DNA of 33,855 nucleotides from Sulfurimonas sp. (lineage in GTDB: Bacteria; Campylobacterota; Campylobacteria; Campylobacterales; Sulfurimonadaceae), in the NCBI GenBank assembly GCA_027082875.1, contig JALWTK010000202.1:1-33855 (forward strand), given 5' to 3'. Below, piece by piece: positions 18,905 to 28,344 of the stretch (within the stretch, counting starts at the first letter, position 1; every line of letters starts with the position of its first letter). The position numbers and the translations under genes are program-made. The notes below the pieces were generated by a model. That model searched no databases and was not told where the DNA came from. It saw nothing but the letters and a program-made list of their open reading frames with translations.

Positions 18905-20093
18905 GCTCACTAAAGTAGTAGCCCTGAGAGTAGTCTATTCCAAGAGCTTTGACTCTATTTTGCACCTCTTCGTTATGTATAAACTCTGCAATAATTTTAA
19001 TACCACTGCGTCTGCAGATCATAATAATCGCATCGACAATTACCTGACTCTTTTCATCATCTATGATATTTTTTATAAATGCACCATCTATTTTTACATA
19101 GTCTGGATGAACTTCTAATAGGCGTGACATATTAGAGTTTTGTGCACCAAAATCATCTATAGCTATTTTAAAGCCCTTCTCTCGCAAAGAGTTTATCTGA
19201 TTGAGTATCACTGCTTTTTCAAGGCTCTCTATCTCCTCTAAAATTTCTAATACAACACGAGAGGGGTCTATATTATATTTGCTAACATTTTTAAGAAGAT
19301 ACTCTTCTAAATAATCTTCTATAAGGTCTTCAGCAGTAATATTAAGAGAAAATTCATACTCATTGTCACTAAATATTTTAAAACTTTGGGAGATAAGTGC
19401 CTTTGTAACATGGGAAAGATTTCCTGTCATTTTTGCAGCATTCATAAAAAAGTATGGAGAGATAATAGTCTCTTCATCTCGTAGGCGTGCTAAACACTCA
19501 TACTTCTCTATCTTCTGTGTATGGTTATTGACTATTGGCTGAAAGTAGGCGATGATATCTTCATTAGATACAGCATCTTTTATTTTTGTTATCCAGTAGA
19601 TATTTTCTTGCTCTTTTTGGATGTACTCTGAGTTTGCATCAAAAATTTTATAATTGTTTTTTTTACAGACTCGCAGTTCATTTATAGCAAGTTCTGAATG
19701 AGAGAGATTTATAAGACCAGAACCATGTGAAATGCCAATGCTCAAAGAGATTTTTAGTTCAATGTCATTTTCTAGAGTAATCTCTGTATGCGAGAAAAAA
19801 GAGAGTATAGACTCTGCTACTTCAGCAATACTAACAAGGTTATAGTGAGTGTAGTCCAATAAGACAAACTTATCAGAGTAAAAATGATAGAGTCTAGAAC
19901 TAGGAGGTTTTATATGGTTTACATACTCAACAAATATTTTTAAAAGCTCATTACCAGCTTCATAGCCATAACCGTAATTCACATTTGAAAAGTTATCAAT
20001 ATTGAGTACAAAACAGGTGACAGGCTGGTTTTTTTTCAGCTCTTCTTCTAAATCTTGGTTAGTGCCTATATCCATATCTTTATATATAGTCAT
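18879..20093 (-). CDS. EAL-domain phosphodiesterase with degenerate GGDEF domain
   Basis: GGDEF position reads YSDKF. EAL features kept: YECLARLRD, FSLNIT, VVLEILEE, IAIDDFGAQNSNM, DYVKIDGAFIK, IIAEFIHNEE, YSQGYYFSEP. Confidence 0.9.
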   Translation of the reverse strand: MTIYKDMDIGTNQDLEEELKKNQPVTCFVLNIDNFSNVNYGYGYEAGNELLKIFVEYVNHIKPPSSRLYHFYSDKFVLLDYTHYNLVSIAEVAESILSFFSHTEITLENDIELKISLSIGISHGSGLINLSHSELAINELRVCKKNNYKIFDANSEYIQKEQENIYWITKIKDAVSNEDIIAYFQPIVNNHTQKIEKYECLARLRDEETIISPYFFMNAAKMTGNLSHVTKALISQSFKIFSDNEYEFSLNITAEDLIEDYLEEYLLKNVSKYNIDPSRVVLEILEEIESLEKAVILNQINSLREKGFKIAIDDFGAQNSNMSRLLEVHPDYVKIDGAFIKNIIDDEKSQVIVDAIIMICRRSGIKIIAEFIHNEEVQNRVKALGIDYSQGYYFSEPKPYLVSL

Positions 20094-20096
20094 GCA

Positions 20097-21509
20097 TCAA
20101 TCCTTTTGTAGCACTATAAAATGCTCTGGCTTTTTAAGCTTATACTTTGGCATACTCTGCCCAATGTTCGCATCAATATAAGTAGGATCTGCTATAAGAT
20201 AACGATGCATTCCATAGTGAACATTATCACCTCGCATAGGGATATTGAGCCCAGTTGCCATATGATCTTTATATTTTACTCCAACTACACTTATATGAAA
20301 CAGTTTTTGTACAAGAAAAGCAAAAAGTGTTGCACGATCTTCACAATCTGACTTATTATAATAGAGTGTTTCATAAGCAAACATTACCTTTTCACGACCA
20401 AATTGCTTTTGATCAGCTTCATAAACAAAGGCCTTTTGCACAAAGTGGAGTACAAAGTTGAGGGCTTCGCTCGCTTTTTTTCCATCAAGGTACTTTTTCA
20501 TTCCCTCTGCTATCTCACTACATGTTCTTTGGCTAAATGCAGCATTAAAATATATCTCATAGTCTGTTTGAGGATATGTAGCTAAAAAATCTATTAGATT
20601 TTTATCATAAGTATAAGAAAGGGGGTATTCTACCCCAAACTGACGAAAATGCACAGTTTTTGAATGCGTATCCTCTTGAAAACTTGGAAGAGTTTTTAGT
20701 GAAAGATCAAGTGCTTTATTTGCCCCAGGGTACTCTTGTTTATATGTATATACTCGTGGCTGTTTTCCCATAGCATAGCTACTGAGCAAATAATATTTTT
20801 TGTCTGCAAAGCTATATCTACTTGTTGCATAAATTATCTGTTTAGTCCAGTGAAGCAAAACAACGTGTTTGTTACTAAGTCCTACTTTCACATCATAGCC
20901 CAGTTTATTGAGTATAACCCATATATAAAGTCTCTGTTCATCTCTCTTGGTATAGAGTTTTTCTGCTATTTGTTTAACAAGTAAGTACTCTCCCCAATCA
21001 TTTAATGCTAATTCACTAGTGATTTTCTTTATATCACGAAGCGAATCTTCATACTCAGAGTGTACAAGCACATCAAAAAAGCTGACTATGCCAGTTTGAT
21101 TTTGGGGATAAAACTGTGCACTTTTTATATTTAAATCAACATTCAGAGATATCTTCTGTCCAAAGTAGAAAAGATGAAGATTTTGACTACTCTTATCCAG
21201 AGAGAGACTCTTTTGTTTCTGTTCTGCTTTAGGAAGTAATATATTTATAAGAGGCCCAACACTTTTAATCTTTCTTTGCGCTGTTTTTTCTGTATGTTTT
21301 GGTTTAGGCTTTTCATAAAAGTTTTGTGTTTGCTTCGCTGAATACTCCTGCCACGAGGAGTGTAAATACTTACTAAATTCTTTATCTTTTACATCTTTAT
21401 AATGTGTAAAAGAGCTACTTTGTGTGCGCTTAAAGTCTTCAAAACTTTTAGCAAAAAGTGTAGAACTTATTAAAAAGAAAAGTAAACTAGAAAGGCCAAA
21501 CAGCCTCAA
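20097..21509 (-). CDS. Transglutaminase-like domain protein with signal peptide (probable TTG start)
   Basis: Cys/His/Asp-type motif order SDCEDRATLF...YKDHMATGL...LIADPTY. In-frame TTG at 21509 gives the signal peptide MRLFGLSSLLFFLISSTLFA and cuts the overlap with flgH from 98 to 23 nt. Confidence 0.8.
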   Translation of the reverse strand: MRLFGLSSLLFFLISSTLFAKSFEDFKRTQSSSFTHYKDVKDKEFSKYLHSSWQEYSAKQTQNFYEKPKPKHTEKTAQRKIKSVGPLINILLPKAEQKQKSLSLDKSSQNLHLFYFGQKISLNVDLNIKSAQFYPQNQTGIVSFFDVLVHSEYEDSLRDIKKITSELALNDWGEYLLVKQIAEKLYTKRDEQRLYIWVILNKLGYDVKVGLSNKHVVLLHWTKQIIYATSRYSFADKKYYLLSSYAMGKQPRVYTYKQEYPGANKALDLSLKTLPSFQEDTHSKTVHFRQFGVEYPLSYTYDKNLIDFLATYPQTDYEIYFNAAFSQRTCSEIAEGMKKYLDGKKASEALNFVLHFVQKAFVYEADQKQFGREKVMFAYETLYYNKSDCEDRATLFAFLVQKLFHISVVGVKYKDHMATGLNIPMRGDNVHYGMHRYLIADPTYIDANIGQSMPKYKLKKPEHFIVLQKD

Positions 21510-22239
21510 TAAGTTTTGTTCCCCATCCCTGTTTTGTTGCACGATCAACATCCCCTTCTGTTTTATACAAAATTTTTGCATCACTCATCTGTGCTGAGTT
21601 TATCTTATTGTTTTGATCTATATCATAGGGGCTAATAACACCACTAATTTGAATAATTTGCTTCTGATCATCAATAAGTATCTCACGTCGTCCTGAGATA
21701 AAATAATTTCCATTTTTTAAAATTTTCACAACACGAGCAGAGACGGTAGTTGTAAAACTCGCATCTTTTGTTGCTGATCCTTGACCTTTATAATTACTTG
21801 TAGAATTGGACTTAAATCCTATGTCTGTAAAGCCATTAGCCTTAGAAATAGCCTTATTTGTACCACCATTTGCACCACCTAGTGTACTAAATGTACCACC
21901 ACCAAGAGCAATAGCATCAGACTCGGATAACTGTTTTGCTCCTGTATTTGAGCTTTTTGCAGTCTCTGAGATAACTACAGTCACAATATCATTTACATTC
22001 ATAGCCTTATGATCAGAAAAGAGTGGATTTTCACCCTGACCAAAAATACTCCCTGTAGATGTGAAGTTCTGTCTCTCTTCACGGGCAGGCATCTGCTCCA
22101 CATACTTTGGTGGTTCAAAGTTCATCTCAGGATCACTTAAACCTGCAGTACAGCCACTTAAAGAGAGTATAGCTAAATATAACATAAAAGAAGTAAGTAT
22201 TGTATTTTTCATATCTCTTAATAGCAATTTTAGTTCCAT
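21487..22239 (-). CDS. flgH: Flagellar L-ring protein FlgH
   Basis: Lipoprotein signal LAILSLSGC. SIFGQGENPLFSDHKAMNVNDIVTVVISETAKSSNTG and NGNYFISGRREILIDDQKQIIQISGVISPYDI are FlgH-typical. True start may be an internal ATG (MKNTIL). Confidence 0.96.
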   Translation of the reverse strand: MELKLLLRDMKNTILTSFMLYLAILSLSGCTAGLSDPEMNFEPPKYVEQMPAREERQNFTSTGSIFGQGENPLFSDHKAMNVNDIVTVVISETAKSSNTGAKQLSESDAIALGGGTFSTLGGANGGTNKAISKANGFTDIGFKSNSTSNYKGQGSATKDASFTTTVSARVVKILKNGNYFISGRREILIDDQKQIIQISGVISPYDIDQNNKINSAQMSDAKILYKTEGDVDRATKQGWGTKLIEAVWPF

Positions 22240-22247
22240 AACACCTC

Positions 22248-22478
22248 TTAATCTGTAAATTCTAAAGAGTATTCATGGGTATTATAAAAAAGGATCATCA
22301 CTCCTAAAATCACTACTATGCGGGAGTATTTATCCTGCATAGGTGCTGGTCGGTACTGCTCTAATTTCTGTGAGAAATGCCCCACTATATCTAAAAAAGC
22401 TATCCAAGCTTGTGCTCCAATAGAGGAGACGAAAAGCATAAATGCTAAAAGTTTTACCATCTCTAAAACACCATCCAT
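22248..22478 (-). CDS. Small membrane protein of unknown function (76 aa)
   Basis: Two predicted TM stretches. Spaced 8-9 nt between mutS-like and flgH, consistent with an operon. Confidence 0.65.
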   Translation of the reverse strand: MDGVLEMVKLLAFMLFVSSIGAQAWIAFLDIVGHFSQKLEQYRPAPMQDKYSRIVVILGVMILFYNTHEYSLEFTD

Positions 22479-22487
22479 ACCTACTCC

Positions 22488-25400
22488 TTACCAATCATCA
22501 AGAACGAAACCTTTTGGCTCTTCCTCGACCTCTTTTATCTCTATATCTTCATTTATCTCAGGCTCTTGCACTTTTGTGACCTCAGGTCTGCTCATCTGCT
22601 CTTCAAACTTCAACTCGAGACCCTTACTTGTCATCACAAAGCCATTGACTTGAAGTTTTCCCTCATGTATGAGCTTGTGATGCTCTTTACACAAAGGTAT
22701 AAGGTTGTGCTTATTGTCTTTATGAAAATGCCCGATAAATCCAGCTTCATCTGCTAAACTACGTTGAGAGATATGATGCACATCCTCAGCAATAGCACCA
22801 CAGATGATACACTTCGTAACATAAAGCTCTTTGTTATACTTACTCGTTTTTTTCTTCACTAAAAGTTCTAACTCATCAAAGTCATTTGATAAACGCTTAC
22901 GGATGGCATTTGCCTCTTCTAAAAACTCACTATCCATGTGTAGAGACTTTGCAAACTCAAGTCCATAGATACTACTACCACTTCCAGCTTGAAGTACACG
23001 GTTAAAGACTAAGGTATCTTTTTCTTCATCATACTCTACACTAAGATGTAGGTCTACGACATTATCAAGTGTAGTTATCTCTTGCATCGTTGAGAGCTGG
23101 TGCAAGTGTGTCGCAAAGAGGAAAAGACAACGAGTATTTGCAAGTTTTTTGATAGCTGATGCAACTATAGCAACACCTGAGAGTGTCTCTGTTCCATGGC
23201 TTATCTCATCCCCTAAAACTAGAGAACGAGTAGTTGCACGGTTAAAGATGTTTTTGAGTTCAAGCATCTCTACAGCAAAAGTAGAGAGCCCTTTTGCAAG
23301 GTTGTCTTTAGAGACTATGCGAGTAAAAAGCGAATCAAAAATACTAAACTTCATCACAGCAGCACTCACAAAAAATCCAGACTGTGCCATAAGAGTAGCA
23401 ATCCCTATACTCTTCATAAGAGAGGATTTTCCACTTGAGTTTATCCCATAAAGAAGCACACCGTTGATATCATGTCCATCATGAACACCCACTTCAAGCA
23501 TAACTGTTTCAGGATGAGGCAAGTCCATATACTCACGATTTCCCATCACTATGTCATTTGGTACATAGAGTCCACCTCTCTCTTGTACCTCTATGAGAGG
23601 GTGTCGAAGTTGCATGATCTGCATAAAGTTCTCATTCTCTTTCACCTCAACGATTGTAGGGCGAGAGTGCTTGTATGTTTGAGCTACTTTTGAGGAGCTT
23701 ACCCCTACATCAAGATCAGAGACATAGGCTATAACTCTGTCAAAAAGAAGGGAGTATCTGCGTTCATAAAGTGTTTGAAGGTTTATGTACTTCTCTTTAA
23801 CAAGAGTCACTATCTTTCGACGGTTTTTCATGATCTTATCTGAGAGTTCATCAGTAAATGTAGAGGTAATTTTCACAGAGTTTGTCAATTTTTTGACATT
23901 GTAACTAAGAAAAAACTCCTCTTGTTTAAACGCACTCTCTATGAGAGAGTAGCGGTTTTTTGAAAGAGAGATATAGTAACCCTCTTTCTCTAAAAGTCCA
24001 AGTGTAACAAGTCGGTTAGAGCTTCCGGCGTTTACAGACTCTAGTAAACCTTCTATTCGTTTCATGATGTCCTTAAATGCCACCAACATCACACTATTTT
24101 CTTTGACAAGTGTATCTATAGATTCATCTACACCACTCATCAAAAAGTTCTCATCTACTGTGTTGTTTGTAAAACGACGAGAGACATCAAGATCTATGCT
24201 TTTGCTTATATCACGAAGAAACTCTTCAACTTCACTCTCATGAAAAGGTGTCTTTTGGATTTTGTGTTTTTTGACATAGAGCATTAACTCTTTAACTGCG
24301 AGCATTGAGTCATAAACATGATTCATCTCAAAAGGATGAAGTCGACCTAAGTTAAGTCGGCGTGAGAGTCGCTCTAAGTCATAAACACCACGCATCATCT
24401 CATCGAGATAACGAACATGCGAAGAGACTCGCTCTATAAGGTTATAACGGCGATTAAGCTCCACCTCTTCCATAATAGGGTTAAGCAGACGCTCTTTAAG
24501 CAGACGCCGACCGATGGCAGTAGCACTACGGTCTAACATCTTAAGGAGTGTAAACTCTCTTCTATCTTTAGAGATGATGCCCATCTGCTCTAAGGCATTG
24601 TTTCCAAGGTACATAAAACGGCGATTATCTATCAAACGCGGCATAGACATCTTCTGTACTATGTGGTAGTCATGCTCGATGACAAAGTGAATAAGTATCG
24701 CGAGCGATTCTGTTATCATAGGAGAGCGTTCTAAGTCAAGATGCTCTATAGGCGAGAGCAAAGACTGTATCTGATAGACCTCCCCAAAGAGTCTGTTTTG
24801 AAACTCTATCCTTGGTCTTTGGTTATTCACTGCATAGTGGTAGTGTTCTGGTATCTCTAAGTACTGCATCACATGGCGTTGGTCATCTATGCCATCTAAG
24901 AAAGTAACAACTATCTCACTTGTTCTATAGACATTCAGGAGATTAAAAACCTCATCAAGGGCATAAGAGGGGTCTTCACTTGTGGAGTGTGTCTCATACA
25001 TCCAAGTCTTTCCAGTGGTGACATCTATGGCAGAGTAACCCACACTATAAATCCCACGGTACTTATCTATGGCAAGAGAGACTATATAGTTATCATCATT
25101 ATCTACAATATGCTCAAAGTTTGTTCCAGGGGAGACAATTTGAGCTATATAACGGCTTATTTTTGGAGGATTACCCTTTTGTTTCACAACTATAACCGTG
25201 TACTTCTGCTCTTGTATAAGTCTGTTTAGATAGCGTTCAAAGGAGACAGCAGGAACACCTGCTAAAAGTGGGTTTCTATCAGAATTTTCTATGATATTTT
25301 TGTTTTTCTTTGTAAGCTGGATGTTGAGGAGTTCGGCTATCTCTTTAGCCTTCCCTATCTGCTCCTCATCGTTGTTGACCTCATAGACCTCATAAAAAGT

Positions 25401-25529
25401 ACCTATCTCCATAAAGACAACAGTATCGCTTCCATACTTCTCTTCAAAGTGGCGTTGTAGATCAAAATAGGTCTGGGTGAGCAGTCGCTCTTTGTTATTG
25501 AGCATATTGCTTACATCGGAGATTTTCAT
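22488..25529 (-). CDS. MutS family protein with C-terminal HNH endonuclease domain (MutS7 / mtMutS-type architecture)
   Basis: Domain I mismatch motif [10 protein letters not shown]; Walker A-like [40 protein letters not shown]-terminal HNH/zinc pattern CIICG...EDVHHISQ...[19 protein letters not shown]. Confidence 0.93.
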   Translation of the reverse strand: MKISDVSNMLNNKERLLTQTYFDLQRHFEEKYGSDTVVFMEIGTFYEVYEVNNDEEQIGKAKEIAELLNIQLTKKNKNIIENSDRNPLLAGVPAVSFERYLNRLIQEQKYTVIVVKQKGNPPKISRYIAQIVSPGTNFEHIVDNDDNYIVSLAIDKYRGIYSVGYSAIDVTTGKTWMYETHSTSEDPSYALDEVFNLLNVYRTSEIVVTFLDGIDDQRHVMQYLEIPEHYHYAVNNQRPRIEFQNRLFGEVYQIQSLLSPIEHLDLERSPMITESLAILIHFVIEHDYHIVQKMSMPRLIDNRRFMYLGNNALEQMGIISKDRREFTLLKMLDRSATAIGRRLLKERLLNPIMEEVELNRRYNLIERVSSHVRYLDEMMRGVYDLERLSRRLNLGRLHPFEMNHVYDSMLAVKELMLYVKKHKIQKTPFHESEVEEFLRDISKSIDLDVSRRFTNNTVDENFLMSGVDESIDTLVKENSVMLVAFKDIMKRIEGLLESVNAGSSNRLVTLGLLEKEGYYISLSKNRYSLIESAFKQEEFFLSYNVKKLTNSVKITSTFTDELSDKIMKNRRKIVTLVKEKYINLQTLYERRYSLLFDRVIAYVSDLDVGVSSSKVAQTYKHSRPTIVEVKENENFMQIMQLRHPLIEVQERGGLYVPNDIVMGNREYMDLPHPETVMLEVGVHDGHDINGVLLYGINSSGKSSLMKSIGIATLMAQSGFFVSAAVMKFSIFDSLFTRIVSKDNLAKGLSTFAVEMLELKNIFNRATTRSLVLGDEISHGTETLSGVAIVASAIKKLANTRCLFLFATHLHQLSTMQEITTLDNVVDLHLSVEYDEEKDTLVFNRVLQAGSGSSIYGLEFAKSLHMDSEFLEEANAIRKRLSNDFDELELLVKKKTSKYNKELYVTKCIICGAIAEDVHHISQRSLADEAGFIGHFHKDNKHNLIPLCKEHHKLIHEGKLQVNGFVMTSKGLELKFEEQMSRPEVTKVQEPEINEDIEIKEVEEEPKGFVLDDW
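22665..22817 (-). other. HNH nuclease domain within the MutS protein
   Basis: CxxC (CIIC), HH (VHHI), N (HNLIPL), CxxHH (CKEHH) in HNH order, downstream of the ATPase domain. Confidence 0.88.
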
Positions 25530-25532
25530 AAA

Positions 25533-26039
25533 CTAGCCTCTTGCCTCTTTTATAGCGGCATAAGCTTCGTTAAGTCTTTTTGTTTTTGCTTCTGAAAACT
25601 CAAGCATATCTTTGGGAAGTCCCTTGCTTACTAATGAATCGTAATGGTGTTCTTTCATCAAACGGCGATAATTTTTTTTCACAACTGAAAAGTCATCACT
25701 TTGGCTACACTCAAGTTCAGCATAATACTCTGCCATTTTATTTAGAGGTGTTTGGCGAACATACGAGTTACTACCACCCTGTCCAGAACTTGAGTAGTTT
25801 GTATAAGAGTAACTATACCCTCCCCCATTTTTACGAGCATTTTCGAAGTTTTTAAAAGCCTGTGCATACATAATCTTCAGACCAAGTAGCAAAAAGAAAT
25901 TGAAAGGAAAAAAGAGAACACGAGGTGCAAAGATCAAAAGAAAGATACCAATAACAACACTTCCAAAAACAAAGCCAAGCCATGTAACCTCTAGAAATAT
26001 TCCTAATGCTATTAATGCAAAACCAATTATTTTTTTCAT
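25533..26039 (-). CDS. Membrane-anchored DjlA-like J-domain protein with non-canonical HPD motif (HYD)
   Basis: N-terminal TM segments, then DjlA-like C-terminus YYAELECSQSDDFSVVKKNYRRLMKEHHYDSLVSKGLPKDMLEFSEAKTKRLNEAYAAIKE; motif codons at 25638..25646. Confidence 0.82.
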   Translation of the reverse strand: MKKIIGFALIALGIFLEVTWLGFVFGSVVIGIFLLIFAPRVLFFPFNFFLLLGLKIMYAQAFKNFENARKNGGGYSYSYTNYSSSGQGGSNSYVRQTPLNKMAEYYAELECSQSDDFSVVKKNYRRLMKEHHYDSLVSKGLPKDMLEFSEAKTKRLNEAYAAIKEARG

Positions 26040-26124
26040 AAACTTCCTTATATTGTAAACGAATTATAGCTAAAGAAAATAACCATTTGAACTATTTATT
26101 TATAAAAATATTGGAATATTTTAA

Positions 26125-26254
26125 AATGGTGAAGATATTTCTGTGGGCTAGTAATATACTAGGTCATGCTGATGCTTCTATGACTCTTTAGATGTATGCT
26201 AAGTATAGAAAAAGGGATGATGTTAAAAGAGCTTCATTTCTCGGTGCTATATGA
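26125..26254 (+). pseudogene. Remnant of a tyrosine recombinase/integrase C-terminus
   Basis: NGEDIS, +1 shift, then WASNILGHADASMTL*MYAKYRKRDDVKRASFLGAI*, matching the phage/GI integrase GEDI-WVS-LGH-(x)n-TL-xx-YA-Y pattern, with one frameshift and an internal TAG (26189). Confidence 0.8.
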
Positions 26255-26338
26255 GTGCATATATGCTTAGTCACTTTAGGGGAACAGTAGCTAAATAAAT
26301 CAGTTGGAATATCAGTATTTATGGGGTTTAATTAAGTC

Positions 26339-26413
<75 letters not shown>

Positions 26414-26441
26414 ATGTGATTAGAATTATAGCTAATAAGAA

Positions 26442-27266
26442 TTAAACTAATCTAAATTCAGCTATTTTTTCTTCATAAGTTTTTATATCTTGTTTTCGTT
26501 TATGTTTTAAAGCACCTTTTAGTAGGAGTGTATACTTTTTAAGAAGTTCTTTTTCTATAAGTTCTCTCTTTTCCGGGATAAGATTTTCTTCATCCCTCAA
26601 AAGATTTTCAAGAGTAATTATGCGAAATCTATCCATGCCCCAATGCTTAAAACTGAGTTGATCTGCATGCCCTGCATATTTTTTGATGAGTTTTTTATCT
26701 ACTAATGCTATTGTACTTTTCAAACTTATTCGTAGCCAGAGGTCATAGTCTTCACACACTTCTAAAGCCTCATCAAACATACCTATAGACTTAAAAAGAT
26801 TTTTATGGATGAGTGATGATGAAGGGGCTATATTGCAATAGGAAAGATTTTCTGCAAAGGCATCTTTACCTATTTTTTTAAATTTTTTAGGAATCTTTAC
26901 ATTCATTCCATCTCTTATCCAAGTTTCATCTGTATAACTCATCAGTATAGTGCTATCTTCTTGATGAAATACCACTTGTTCTTCTAGTTTTGTAGGTAGC
27001 CACTCATCATCAGAGTCTAAAAAAGCAATCCATTCTGAACTTGTACTCTTTATACCTCTATTTCTTGCAGAAGAAACACCACTATTTTCTTGATATATAT
27101 ATATTACAGAGGGGAAATCACTTTGAATATCTCTAGTATTATCTGTTGAGCCATCATCAACAACTATGATTTCGATGGGTTTGTAAGTTTGAGAGAGTAC
27201 AGAATTTATCGCTCGAGAAAGAAGTGCATAACGGTTGTAAGTAGGAATAACAACCGTTATTTGCAT
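26442..27266 (-). CDS. Family 2 glycosyltransferase
   Basis: VVIPTYNRYALLSRAINSVLSQTYKPIEIIVVDDGSTDNT, SSARNRGIKSTSSEWIAFLDSDDEW (DxD). Confidence 0.95.
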   Translation of the reverse strand: MQITVVIPTYNRYALLSRAINSVLSQTYKPIEIIVVDDGSTDNTRDIQSDFPSVIYIYQENSGVSSARNRGIKSTSSEWIAFLDSDDEWLPTKLEEQVVFHQEDSTILMSYTDETWIRDGMNVKIPKKFKKIGKDAFAENLSYCNIAPSSSLIHKNLFKSIGMFDEALEVCEDYDLWLRISLKSTIALVDKKLIKKYAGHADQLSFKHWGMDRFRIITLENLLRDEENLIPEKRELIEKELLKKYTLLLKGALKHKRKQDIKTYEEKIAEFRLV

Positions 27267-27277
27267 TGTAGCATTTA

Positions 27278-28312
27278 CTACCAGACTTTTATCTCATTGT
27301 AAAGACTATCACGTTCTACTGGTACAAAACCACTATTTTTTATAAGTTCTGTAAATTCTACAACATCCACACCATTTGCACTCTTCGCACCTGCTGCTGA
27401 GTTGATAGACTCTTTTTCTATTGTGCCATCAAGATCATTTGCCCCAAACTCTTGAGCTACTAAAGCGAGGTTCACAGTAGATGTTACCCAGTAGGCTTTG
27501 AGATTTGGTACATTATCTAGGACTAAACGCGAGACTGCCATAGTTTTTAGTATCTCATTTGCTGTTATAGGGGCTTCTATATTTAGATAGTTATTTTCTG
27601 TTTGGTAGACAAGAGGGATGAAGCAGTTAAACCCACCTGTTATATCTTGAAGCTCACGTATACGCATCATATGGTCAATACGATTCTCACGAGACTCTAC
27701 ATGTCCAAAAAGCATAGTAACATTAGACTTCTTCCCGCGTTCATGCCATTTTCTATGTATTTCAAACCACTGATCAGAAGTTACTTTTCCTTTACAAATG
27801 TAGTCACGAACCTTCTCATCGAAAATCTCAGCACCACCACCAGGCATAGAGTCCACACCATTTTCTACCATCAGATCAAGTACTTCATCATAAGTAAGTC
27901 CATGGTGGCGAGAGAGAAAGTCTACTTCTGCAGCTGTTAAGGCTTTTACATGTAGATGAGGATACTGCTCTTTTATCTTTTTAAATATCCCTAAATACCA
28001 ATCAAGTGTTACTTCCGGGTTGTGTGCGGAGACTATATGCACCTCTTTAGCACCTCTTGCATCTATCTCTTTGACAGTTTTGAGTATATCTTCATGACTC
28101 ATAGTATACTGGTTAGGATTTTTCCGAGTTGCAGAGTAGGCACAAAACTTACAAACATCTGCACAGACATTTGTTGGGTTGATGTGGCGGTTGACATTAA
28201 AATAGGTCTTTTTTCCATGAAGTTCTTGGCGTGCAGTATCTGCAAGTGATCCTAAGTCAAAAAAATCCATATCATAGAGTTTTAGTGCATCTTCAAAGTT
28301 TATTCTATTCAT
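27278..28312 (-). CDS. mqnE: Aminofutalosine synthase MqnE (radical SAM, futalosine menaquinone pathway)
   Basis: Radical SAM cysteines CADVCKFCAY; VHIVSAHNPEVTLDWYL; MPGGGAEIFDEKVRDYICKGK, typical of MqnE rather than MqnC. Confidence 0.92.
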   Translation of the reverse strand: MNRINFEDALKLYDMDFFDLGSLADTARQELHGKKTYFNVNRHINPTNVCADVCKFCAYSATRKNPNQYTMSHEDILKTVKEIDARGAKEVHIVSAHNPEVTLDWYLGIFKKIKEQYPHLHVKALTAAEVDFLSRHHGLTYDEVLDLMVENGVDSMPGGGAEIFDEKVRDYICKGKVTSDQWFEIHRKWHERGKKSNVTMLFGHVESRENRIDHMMRIRELQDITGGFNCFIPLVYQTENNYLNIEAPITANEILKTMAVSRLVLDNVPNLKAYWVTSTVNLALVAQEFGANDLDGTIEKESINSAAGAKSANGVDVVEFTELIKNSGFVPVERDSLYNEIKVW

Positions 28313-28344
28313 TTTTTAATCTTTACTATTTTTTCGAATTATAG

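Noticed and set aside
18879-21509. LapD/LapG-like pair (degenerate GGDEF/EAL receptor plus transglutaminase-like protease)
   Set aside because: The EAL protein shows no TM/HAMP segment and keeps its EAL catalytic residues, unlike LapD. The Cys-His and His-Asp spacings of the transglutaminase-like protein do not obviously match LapG.
26189-26191. In-frame TAG in the integrase remnant as recoding or readthrough
   Set aside because: The remnant also has a frameshift and no upstream gene body, so decay is the simpler explanation.
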